Shown in pieces: positions 51,596-62,500 of a DNA stretch of 64,000 bases. Under the pieces are notes generated by a model. That model made no database searches, was not told the DNA's origin, and worked only from the letters and a program-made list of their open reading frames with translations. The stretch comes from Portulaca oleracea. Taxonomy: Eukaryota > Streptophyta > Magnoliopsida > Caryophyllales > Portulacaceae. The translations under genes and the position numbers were made by a program. The stretch spans positions 34,355,317 to 34,419,316 of the forward strand of contig CM055876.1 of the NCBI GenBank assembly GCA_029582165.1. The letters are read 5' to 3'. How positions within the stretch are numbered: position 1 is the stretch's first letter; the number at the start of each line of letters is the position of its first letter.

Positions 51596-52518
51596 TTACT
51601 TTGTCACCCGGGTACGTTCACCTGTCAACGGGTTTCCCCTTCGGTGTCCCTCCTCGTAAAGAATAAATTGATGATTATGCATCCCTTTGTCACCCGGGTA
51701 CGTTCGGACAACCCACTTCTCCCCCGTTGGAGAGAATGCGCATATCATGAATGGACACTGACACAATTTTTTCTTCGTGTTTGACTGACTGTCGCAATCA
51801 ATCGTGCCGATTTTCCCTCGATATTTCCCATATCGCCAGCATCTTAGATAAGATAGCATCGCACAGGACCATCCACATTTCCATTCTTTTTGTAAGATGC
51901 TCTGACCAATCTGAACCCAAAATTTCTAGCTATTTTCTCGGCCCATGCATGTAGATCATCGATACTATCAAACCACTGTTCCATTGCAAATTGTCCCGAG
52001 TAATCTACACCATCTCCCCCAAATTCCTCAAGCAACACCTAAACAAAATTAATCAAATAAAAACATAATTAGGTCAATTATTTAATTTTCCTGTAACACC
52101 TAAACAAAATTAATCAAATACTTAGGAAAAATCCACAACAATAATACTCTATGCAAAACTAATCAAACCCTAAATAATTGAATTCAAATAAAAATGCACC
52201 CTAAAAATGCTTTAATGACAATATAATCTTATATACATGATAGTTAAAGTAAAAAAACTATTTGAACTAATAAAAATATTAATCAAATAAAAACATAATT
52301 AAATTATTTAATTATTTTGTCAAAAAAATAAACATATGAAACGTGCCAGGCGCGTTTCGGCCATGGTCCGAGCGCGTTTTCTGTGCGTTTCGGGCTTGGT
52401 TGAACCGCGTTCCGGGTGCGTTTCATATTCGGCAATAATAAATGAAATTCGACGAAATTAACAACGAATAAACTTAAAAATTCACCTTTTCTTCTTCAGA
52501 TGATGATCTATTACTCAT
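51596..52518 (-). pseudogene. FAR1/MULE-type zinc-binding domain gene, frameshifted and truncated
   Basis: A possible first exon, 52518-52486 (MSNRSSSEEEK), has a GT donor. A second starts at 52038 after a TTTAG acceptor and encodes FDSIDDLHAWAEKIARNFGF, RLVRASYKKNGN and VRCYL. The frame is then lost near 51850. In another frame it continues RYGKYRGKIGTIDCDSQSNT, CQCPFMICAF and GMHNHQFILYEEGHRRGNPL, ending at a stop at 51596. The CxC...CPF...HNH layout is that of the FAR1 (WRKY-GCM1-like) DNA-binding domain of FHY3/FAR1 proteins and related Mutator transposases. The transposase and SWIM parts are missing. A 21-bp direct repeat (CTTTGTCACCCGGGTACGTT plus C) recurs 86 bp apart near the end. Confidence 0.65.
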
Positions 52519-52675
52519 TTTCTACAAAATGTTGTTTAGATTATGAGGGTTTAAATGGAAAGGGAAAAATTTCTAGAGAGAGATAGTGGGGAGTTGTGGA
52601 GGGTTGTGTGGAGTGTTTGAGGGCCAAGGGCATGAAATGGAATTTTTATGTCAATTAAGGGCGACACACAGTAAA

Positions 52676-53836
52676 ACAATGTATCCTAGAAAATTTCTAG
52701 AGAGAGAAAGATAGGGAGGATGATAAGGTAAAATAAAATAAGGTAAAACAAGGTAAAATTTTACTTATCTTGCAATAAAACAAAACAAGACATAAATCTA
52801 ACAACAATGTATCCTAAAACAATTGCTTTTCTCGGCTGACATTTTTAATAGTTTTATAACCTCTTCCCCTTTTCTCTCTAGAAAATCCTGACGACTTTTT
52901 TGGAGGGACTCCCTTCAATCCTTCTTATCGATAATAATCCCCATTTTGATTGATTCTTATTCCATGTATTAGTTTGATTAACATTTACACAAATAGAGTG
53001 AATCTCTTCATTCATAAGAGTTCTACTTTATCCTTGTTTAGAAACTTTAGTCTCTTTCTAAAGTTTTATTTAGTTAGTTTGGTCTAATACATTGAACGAA
53101 AATAGACTTTCAAATCACTCGATACGAATAAATACTAACCATATATCTAATCCCATCCTATATATTATTGGTTGGTGAACTAGCAAACTTTAGTCTCTTT
53201 CTAACTTAGAACATATGATCCTTTAACCTAGATTTAAGCAATGATAAAGATGTTTTGTTTGACTTGAAACATATTATGCTTTGACCTATATTTTAATCCT
53301 AAATGACTTATAACCACCTCTTCCAACGTGAGTCCCATTTGCAATTTTGCACTAGATCAAAGATATCAAAGTAAGTATAAGCGCACAATCTAGGGAGTCC
53401 AAAGCATAAGCAACCTTCAAAGTTACCTTCTGCATGCATTCTTCCCTGTTAGACTACACTACACAAGTTACAAAATTATGCCAGCTGAATGAAGATGAAG
53501 AAGGCTAGTCAGACAAGAAAAAAAAAAACAACAAATGCAGGCTCCTAACCAATGTTCATTTCAGCACAAGTTTTTCTCCCAAAATCCCCATCAAAGATGA
53601 AAACTCCTCCGAAACTTCATGCTCTTTAGATCGATTAATTGCTGTGTTTCTAGACGATCTGCTAGAACAGACAAATACACGGAGAATCGATCATACAAAC
53701 TGCTTTTTCTTGGGGGGAGGACCAAGTCATCAACCAACGCTACAACCCAGCTAGTTTGGTTCGAACAATGAAACTTGATGCTACACATACACATTACCTA
53801 TCATCAGCATCATCATCATCATCGACATGATCATGA
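52676..53836. other. Intergenic and 3' UTR of the BRIP-like gene
   Basis: AT-rich DNA with no recognisable gene. The last few hundred bases before 53837 are the likely 3' UTR of the BRIP-like gene, with CAT/ATC triplet runs near 53800-53835. Confidence 0.45.
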
Positions 53837-56800
53837 TCATCTGGTGTTGAGATCAAACTCTCCACTCTCACGCCATTCCTCCTGGGTTCCCGTGTCCCCG
53901 TGTTCGGCCTCCTCGTCGTTCAAGAAGTCCTCCGACGGCTCTCTTTCCTCCCTCTGAGCGTTGTTGCTCCACCCATTCATCATCTCGTCTGGGTTGACCC
54001 CGGCCTCCTGATCTCCCATTTCATGGCCCATTGACGACGGGTCGCTGCCCTGCGACCCGAGAGCGTTGGGCCTGATCGGGGCCCGAGACATCATCTCGGC
54101 GTGAGCTTGTGACTCGGCCCGGGCCTGCTCGGCCTGCTGCATGGCGGCCATCCTCAGGTTAGCCTCGTGGGCCTCCCGGCCGGCCTTCTCCCTTGACTCG
54201 ATTTCTGCCCGCAGTTCCATAAACGCCCGCTTCTCTTCTTGCAACAACGCCTGCTCAATCATCAGCCTCTCTTCCGAGCGGAACTCGCCCAAGCCCCTCT
54301 TTCGGGTGATTATGTTGAAGGCTAGAGCCTGCTTCTCAAAAGTAGCGGTGAACTCGGCTACTTTGGCAGCGATGTTGTGATCCCACTGCTGGGAGCGAGA
54401 GGGTATTTGGCCCGTTGGGTCGGAGTCGAGGATTCTATCGTCTTCCTCTGCTTCGTAATCTGCCACTACATGGTAAGGCAGTAGCCTGCACAACGGGGAC
54501 GTGCCAAAGTTAAGAAAAGGAGATCTCAAATATCCAAACCATAGGACCAGACCAAAAAAAATAGAAATTCTAGCAAGGACAGCAAACAACTTGGGTTAAG
54601 TACTTCATGGCGCTTCAAAGTTCAGAAAAGCATGCTCTTTCCAGCCAACATGATGTTCCTTCTATTTCAAAATGTTCCAAGTTAAGTATTTAACCATCCA
54701 AACAAGTTATTAGCTCAAATTGACAGTAATACTCCTGAAAGCAAGCTATAGCTATACTCCTGAAAGCATGTTGTCCAATCTACATTTGCTATAGCATACT
54801 CCTGAAAGCATGTTGTCCAATCTACATTTGCTCATGTACCACAACAAAATCGTTTGTACAGTGTATGAACAAATGTTTCTTAATACAGTTCATTCTTACA
54901 AATGCCAATGCAGACAGTAATATGCCATTCTAATCCATTGATTCTTTTTATTTTTTGTGGGGAGTAAATGAACGACAGGCAATATTTCATGAACATGGTT
55001 GACAACATCAAGGGTTCCTTAAATTTCATCAAGAGGAAAGCAAACATATAACATATTCAAGAATTGGTAAAAATATTTTCTAGGGAGGGGCGGAGGTACT
55101 TATCCTTTTCCCTCTTCAGTGAGTAAAATTCATAAAAGCAAACCATCTTAAGAGAATTGAACCTTGGTTTTCCAATCATCCCGCCACTAGGCTACACGAA
55201 AGGGCCTTATAGCTCGTAAAAATTTATTACAATTAAAAAGCTTCAGCGGAGCATAATATGCTACCTGCTCAAAGATGATCACATGTTAAACACTTGCATG
55301 GGTAGAACATGGTGCAAAGAATTAGGCCCTCAGATAAAGGTCCCACACCAAATGTGTTCTTTACCCAAAAACTATTTTACCACATCCGTAAAAAGGTTGC
55401 TAATCCAATGAGAGGAACAGCAAACAAACCCTCCCTTGTGGGATGTGAGCCTGAGACTCTTCTTTCTGTATACATCTAAATAGCTGAGCTCTAGATGATG
55501 AGAATAATACACAGATACTAACTTGATTACACAATCCAAGAAATGAGAATTGTTTACACATAACAGCAGGCTCAAGAATCAAAGGCAACACCTCTTGGAT
55601 GGAACTGTGGATTACTGTAAGACAACAATTCTGCTTAAATTAGGTTGTCTATTCACCCGACCCCAGAACACTAATCACACAATAACAAGCAATCATGGTA
55701 ACTATGGTAAACGCTGCTTAGAGTTCCTTCTCTCACACTCAAAGAGGTCGCTATTGGAAACACTTCAGACCATTCCAACAGCAAATTATCTGAGTTAACT
55801 ATTCATTGATGTACATAATTGAAAAATAATAGCCAGCCAAAGTCCTTTGACACTAAAGTATAAAACAAATAGCCACTGACATTTAGGGAGGGGGCATAGG
55901 CATCACAAATTTTACCCTATCCACATCCACCCATACACACAAACAGAAAGAAAGCCAACAAGGGTGGAAGCCATCACCCATCTATCACAAACAAGCGAAC
56001 AACCCTTCTCAAAGCCACTTTTTGATAAGTATTAACAAAGAAGGGAGGCAGAAGTTTCCTCATTTCCTCAAGATATAGTTCTACAACTTAGGCTTGATGC
56101 ACCCAGGAGAAAATTCAATGACATAAAACTCTCCTCTCTTTTAAATCACAACATCACCAAAAATAGCATGGGGGATTGAGAGGGATAGTTCTTATGACTT
56201 CTAATAGGACATTTCTCCCAAGGAACACTCAAACCCATCACATCCATGATGCTTAATAGAATAAGCAACAACAAAAGCATAACATGAGCAACTAAAGGCT
56301 AACGACTTACTCCTATGTAATGTTAGCACCTCTAAACCAAGCATTTCGAAGTACTTTGCACATAAGCACAAAAGGAGATCACAAAAACCAATGTAATATC
56401 AATGAGTTGTTGCTTTGGAGATCTATTTAAAGCAACTATTGGCAGTTCTTGGCGGCCATCTTGAATAAACAATCAGTGGCAACAGTCACATTGGTAGCCA
56501 AGCACAGGGTAATGTGTTACAATAATAGCTTATGACAGATTACAGCAAAATTCAGGACTATCTTCAGTAATGGTCTTAGGATTCGTACAAACATCATTCA
56601 GAATAACAAGCAGCTCATCAACATCGAAAAGTTTACCTAATGCAATGCAAAGTCATGGAAATGCATCACCAAGGCATCCTAAACAAATGGAAGACTATTT
56701 CAGCCAGAAATAAGAACAAGTTCTTGCTCATTTCTAGTGGAAGTTTTTTATTTTTCAATAGTCTATACGGCACATATCTCACATTTATTTGTAGGCTGAT

Positions 56801-57670
56801 ATGCATTCATCCACTCTGGTTCTGGCAACCAATATACAATCTTGGACCAAAAAGGTACAATTGAGAAGACCGTTTCCTCTCCCACTTGGCTAAAAAAAAT
56901 ATTGAAAACACATTGACCAAAAGATTACTTTCCATGGTTAGAGTGTGTCAATCATATAGATGATGCAGCAAAATCCCATAAACAACCCACACAACATACG
57001 TGCATCTGCAAATATCCATGACAAACATAATCCCAAAATAAAATACAGCCCCAAATCATAAACAATTAGTTGTCCAAAGATGCATAAACCCAGAAAAAAC
57101 CATTCAATGGAAGAAAAACCACAATAAACCCTAAAATCCACCAACTGATCATGAAATCAAACTACAAAAGAACGAGATCCAGACAAGAAACGCGACAAAC
57201 CTTTCACAGGCATCTTCAACAGAAGAAAACGGACGCTTGAAATCAGGATGACAAACACGCCACGCATCCTGATACGCCATCTGAAGCTCCACCTGATTAC
57301 CAGCCAACGGCTGCGGCTGCTGCTGCTGCGGCGGCCTAACCTTCTGCTGCAGGAGCTGCTGCGGCGTCTGGGGGCTCGAATTAGGGTTCGGACGGGGCGA
57401 GGATTGCTGATGCAGGGGATGAACCGAATTAGGGTTAGGGTTAGGGTTAGGAGTCTGGCCGAGACTGAGAGGCCGATTAGCGCCGAGAGGACGTAAATGA
57501 GCGTCGATGTTGGATGGAAATCGAGCCATGGCGGCTTGTTGTTGCTGCCTTTGTTGCTGTTGTTGTTGCTGTTGCTGTAATTGTTGTAGGAGATAGAGCT
57601 GCTGTTGTTGGTGTTGCTGTTGCAGCATCATTTGCTGCTGGTGTTGCGCCAATGCCTTGGCTTCATCCAT
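53837..57670 (-). CDS. GLTSCR-domain protein, BRIP1/BRIP2-like SWI/SNF subunit
   Basis: Two exons on the minus strand, 57201-57670 and 53837-54485, join in phase (GAA AG|G CTA) across a 2.7 kb intron to give 372 residues. Residues 9-46 are glutamine-rich. A Pro/Asn-rich part includes PNPNPNPN (74-81), encoded by telomere-like DNA. The conserved domain spans about 125-250: ELQMAYQDAWRVCHPDFKRP, VEDACERLLPYHVVADYEAE, HNIAAKVAEFTATFEKQALA, then EERLMIEQALLQEEKRAFME. This is the GLTSCR-type domain of animal BICRA/BICRAL and plant BRIP1/BRIP2 (At3g03460/At5g17510), partners of BRAHMA in a SWI/SNF remodelling complex. The C-terminus is a long charged helix (ANLRMAAMQQAEQARAESQA) and an acidic tail ending ESGEFDLNTR. 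Recruitment of the remodeller to promoters is the inferred role. Confidence 0.88.
54735..54836. repeat. Short tandem duplication in the BRIP-like gene intron
   Basis: The phrase ACTCCTGAAAGCATGTTGTC, then CAATCTACATTTGCT, occurs twice in direct succession with a ~50 bp period. A partial third CTCCTGAAAGCA lies just before. Confidence 0.85.
57428..57452 (+). repeat. Telomere-type repeat inside a coding exon
   Basis: Three to four TTAGGG units lie within exon 1 of the BRIP-like gene. On the coding (minus) strand CCTAAC repeats are read as alternating Pro-Asn codons. Confidence 0.9.
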
Positions 57671-59557
57671 GGCTGACTGCCGAGGTTTCTCTCTCTAGAA
57701 ACCCCCCTTTTCTCTCTCTTCGACGGAGGATGAAGACGAAGGAAAGACCGAAGCCCTAGAAAATCATAGAGAGTAGAGAGAGAGAGAGAGCTGTCAAGTA
57801 TAACGATGGCGCAAAGGCATCACAATTCGGCCATTTTCGCTCTTTTTCTTTTTTCTTCTTTTCCACTACGATTTTTTTTTTTATAATATTCATAGGCATT
57901 ACTATTTGTGAGAGTTTATTTCAAGATTTGGACTATAATTATAGGAAAATTGGAGGAAATAATCCATATTTCAGGTGTATTAGAAAATTGATAAAAAAAG
58001 GTGTATTAGAAACAAATAATTCGAATCTACTATTTTGTTATTGATGAATTGAGTTTAACTTTTATTATTTTTAGCATCTATCGTCTAGTTAAATTCGTCC
58101 GAAAATAATGTGATGGTGACAAAATTATACGTGGAACATTTTGCATCTCAAGAAAAATTAAAAGCATGCTCCACATGAAACACCGTCACCACCAAGTCAC
58201 TTTTCAGATAAGTTTAATTAAGTGATGAATGTGAAAAATAATGGAGGTTAAAGCAGAGTTCATCTATAAATCTTATGATAGTAATTTTATATGATAAATT
58301 ATTATATTTGCTTAGAAAACTAATGATCTAATACTCTACTTTGATCATTATTTTCTTTCAAAATAGAAATATTTTAAAAATATATATATGTATATAAGAT
58401 TTTATATTTAAGAAATTATGTATTATTACAAATCTTATGATAATACTTTCATAATGGTTATATTTGTATAACTTTCAGCTGTTTGAACAATATTAACTTT
58501 TTGAAAGTCGAAAAGCTACGTCGCTAGCAAACAACTTTTCATATTAGCTTTCTCGACCCAATAAATCAGAACAGTTACTTAAAGAAGTTTTTAACCTACA
58601 ACTACTCTACCAAACATATTTTCCTACGCAATTATTTAAGCCAAACAATTAACTACCAACTGTTAATCCAAATGACTACCAGACGACTATTAGCTACCAA
58701 CTTATTTCCAAACAAACCCCATATTTAGTTTATAGGAACATTCATGGATGAATAAGGGAGAATTGCTTCCAAATGTATATTTCAAACAAGCACAATAAGA
58801 CTATAACTTATCAAGAGAACAGGATTCCAAACAGTATCTTATACATGGACCACAATGCTTCATCTAAAATGTCCCTCTTTTCCTAATTCCAATCAGAAAA
58901 CTACTAAGAGATCATTTCTTGAAACCTCTAAAGCCCACACACTTTTTCTACCGGACCCCGGAAACCGAGCAATGTTAGAACCACTGATCCAATCCATAAC
59001 CACCAGTCCGAGCACTTGAAAGCCGAATAAGACAGCCGGGGGCCCCTACGATGACAGTAGAGTGGTGCACCCTTGACCGGTCAAATCAACCCGTGTTGAC
59101 CACAACCACCGTGATTGTCATAGCCGCCAGTATAAGTTCATCTCGAACGAACTGAACTCCTTCACTTACTTGGATGTCGTAAAGCAACTACAAAGCTAAG
59201 AATGTCGAGACAGATAGACAAACAATGAATCATCGAGATGAAGGGAGACGCCCGCCAAAGGTGTACGGACCGTCTTCGCCTTCGCCTGAAACAATGGATG
59301 TCGGGGGCATTTGGAGGGGCGGGGGGAGACCATTGAACAAAACACACCACCGAAAAGCAAACCCGAATGGGGACTAGGCTTTACTTCAAATAAATATAAC
59401 AAACTTGGGCCATTGCCGATTGCGGGATGAGAGTATATATGTGTTTTGCAATGGACCATTTTACAGCACAGGCTCACAAGAAAGGAAAGGTACAAAGGGA
59501 ACCCCCGAAAGCGTGCTTGGTATTATAGAGGAGGATGGCATTAGTTCGCGACAGATT
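57671..59557. other. BRIP-like gene promoter and YAK1 3' UTR
   Basis: A CT-rich leader lies just upstream of 57670 on the gene's strand (GA-rich on the + strand near 57765-57795). 57900-58800 is AT-rich without a gene. About 58850-59557 is likely 3' UTR of the YAK1-like gene. Confidence 0.45.
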
Positions 59558-62500
59558 TTATGCGATCCTTCCGTAGTCTTTTCTTCCACGAGACGCCGGT
59601 GGAATGTTGTTGTGTTGGTTCCCTCTATGTCCTGCGAAAGAGAGAAACCCGGTCACAATCCAACCCTTTTTTTAAAAAAAAGACGACGAAAACACTACTA
59701 GTTGGTGTGGGTCCTGCTTACTAAATAGGGTCTGGTAGAAAAAGAGACTGATTCTAAGAGACCTACAAAAAGAAACAGCAAAAACAGAAATGAGGAACAA
59801 GAAAATATGCACCCTCACTTGAAGTGGGTCCCGCACCACTTTTTGGCGTGGGTCGGCTACAGCCCACGAAGAGACTGATTCCAATAGACCCACAAAAAGA
59901 GAACAGTGAAAAACTGAAATGAGGAGCAAGAAAATATGCACCCTCGGCCTCACTTAATGTGGGTCCCGCTTATGTAGAATCTAGGGGAATCCGGACATAG
60001 GCAAATATACACCACGGGCCGACAAAAAGACCGATTCCAAGAGACCCCATGAAGAATACAACACTGAAAAACGAAGGTGATACTGATACATACCCCATGG
60101 GATGGCATTGTTGAATGAGCTGCTGCCGCCACGAGGAGACAGAGGGCTCCCAGAAGCGTAACCGAGAGAATTGTGCTGTAACATCATATAGGCGCCCTCA
60201 TTGCCATGCATAACCGAAGATCTTCCCTGATTGGAACGCTGCTGAATAGGGATCTGTCCCAAACGGCTTGAAGAGGCTGACGATGATTGTGGCGGCAGAA
60301 ACATTGGTGCTTGAGACATGGACCGACCAAATCCTCCACCAGGAGGCAGATTATAGCTATGTGCGCTCGATATGTCCGGCCTTGAGAATCCTTGCCCGGG
60401 TCCATTAGGCCTAGAAAAGCGCCACAAAAACAAACACATCAGAAAAAAGCTCAGGCTTAGGACTCTTTTGGGCCTTGCGTTTTTCAGTCGGGTTTTATAT
60501 GCATGCTTAAAACAATGCTTCAAATGCACATACAACACACAATCAAGAATACAGTTTTGCATGAACACTCTGATCGGTCACTTGGGAAGGAGGATTATAG
60601 ACCAAAAGTTGTATACAAAGGCTTTGTATGTCGTCCAGGAGGTAATAACAAACAAGGTGCAAACGACACAAGTTACGAGCAAATGAGAGCCCAACAGATC
60701 CATACGTGGGTTCATGCTGAATAAGAAGAATAAGGTATGCCATGCGTGTCTAGCAAGTGAAATTTTACCTTTGCATCGACAGATTAGAACCCCTGTTTGA
60801 GTCCTGGTTGTATCTACCACCACGCCAAAATTCTGTGGAATTGCTGCCGCTTGGTCAACTTGGACCAGCCTACTAAAATCAGAAGCTATGCCGCTTACAT
60901 CAGAAGTGTCCTCTTGCAGCAGTAGCTCGTCACTGAAACAAAAACCAGCAAGCTTACCGAATTGCAAGGAATTTCGATAAAGAAACTAAATATAGTGCAA
61001 ACAACTATTGTTATTTACAAGTAATACAAACAACTATTTCCAAGCAAGATCCTGGAAGAATGAGAAGTTTTTCTACTTTCCCGTCGGCTGTATGACCACC
61101 GCATTCTACTAACCAACCTCCCCTGGCCTAAGAAATCATGCCCTCGAGCTCTCATGTAGTCTATTATCTACAAAATCCAATGTATAACTTTGGGACAAAG
61201 GAATCAATTCATTTTTCTTATAGTTACCAAAAGCTAATCAAACAATCTAACTTAACCAGTATCAAATGGTGCAATGTATATGCAGTGACAGGAATCGTTC
61301 TATAAAGAGAGAAATTACTACTATTTTAGAGACAACAATCACACATACTTGAAATTACAAGTTTCCTCGTGATTTAAGAGGCAACAATCACACACACATA
61401 CCTATAGTTTGGATCCCAATCAGCAGGATTAGGCGATTCTGCAGCATCATCACTAGCAATCCTTCTGGCTTGTAAAGGCTGCTGCATGCTTGAATTGACG
61501 CCAAACTCGCTATTCCCGTGCAACTGCTTCCAACTACCGACACTCGACTTGAGAGGCGGCATATGCATGTGTGAGTTCGCCTCACCTTGACTCGAACCAA
61601 AATGTCCCTGCAAGTGCAAAGACGGCGGGCCCTCTTGACTTTGGTGACTTTCATTGTTACCCCACCCTTTCCTCCTACTGAAATGGCTGACGGCAACGCC
61701 TTTCCCCAGCGGAGACCCCTGACAACTGCCCCTGGCTGGAGACATCGAGCCGTAATGTCCCGGGGAACCCGAAATCTGACCGAAAGAACTCGGAGGAGTA
61801 AACTGCGAAGGACTCGTTCCGAGGGGCAATGCCGTAAAATTACCCATGGAGGGACTAACACCGAGCCCGTGAGGCGGGCGATGAGGAACTCTCCACCTAG
61901 CATCCGGGCTAGTCCCGACCATTGACATCCCGCCACCTTGAGAATGGATATTCATGGCGGACGGTCCAACAGGTGAAAAGTATGTAAATGTGTTAAAGTT
62001 ATCGCCGTAGCTCCCATAGCTACTTCCTAGACCGTTGCAATCGTTGTAACTATTATGACTTCCTAAACTGCCGTAACTACTTGCGTGGGCATACGGGGCC
62101 CCCTGAAAGTGCTGGCCAGCGTGCGTAGCTAGAGTACGCCCTGGAACCTACACAAACGGTACTATAAAAGATTAAGAGCGTACTTGGAAAAGCGCGTAGT
62201 AGTGATGTTGAAAATGCTAATGTCGTATTAAAAAGAAAATCATTGAGAGATAAAGATCCTGGATACATTATAATCTCACATTAGGAGAGAGGCCGGCAGC
62301 AAACCAATGCCCTCCACCGGGATGGTGATCCACCTTGAATTTCTGCGATACCGGCTGTTCAATACAATTGAAAAACAACACAAGATAAAAGCAGCATCAG
62401 AGATATTCAAACTATTAGGAAAATCAGTCATTATTAACTCCTCACTCAACACGAGACCTAACTCTTCGATATGCAAAGACACCATTTCATGTTTATACGT

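Larger units (their letters stand above)
50785..52675. mobile_element. Probable Mutator-like element with degenerate long terminal inverted repeats
   Basis: The left end (about 50785) reads CACACGTCGCCCTTAATTCA. The right end, reversed, reads TGTGTGTCGCCCTTAATTGA. Inside both ends are matching C/T-rich stretches (CCTCTCCCC.., ACTCTCTCTCTA / CACTATCTCTCTCTAG). Between them lie a GC-rich leader-like block with a putative exon/intron border at about 51067, three GC-rich hairpins, and a broken FAR1-type gene on the minus strand. Long TIRs plus a FAR1/MULE-type reading frame point to the Mutator superfamily. I could not define a 9-bp target duplication, so the exact limits are open. Confidence 0.5.

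Noticed and set aside
60184..60405. Alternative frame in YAK1 exon 60094-60410
   Set aside because: It is the frame reached if the one-base shift is not corrected; its residues lack the family pattern, while the other frame reads [11 protein letters not shown] and [12 protein letters not shown] as expected.
60842..60894. A 26-29 base GT...AG mini-intron that might explain the YAK1 frame change
   Set aside because: It is far below the plant minimum intron size, and removing it gives an immediate stop.
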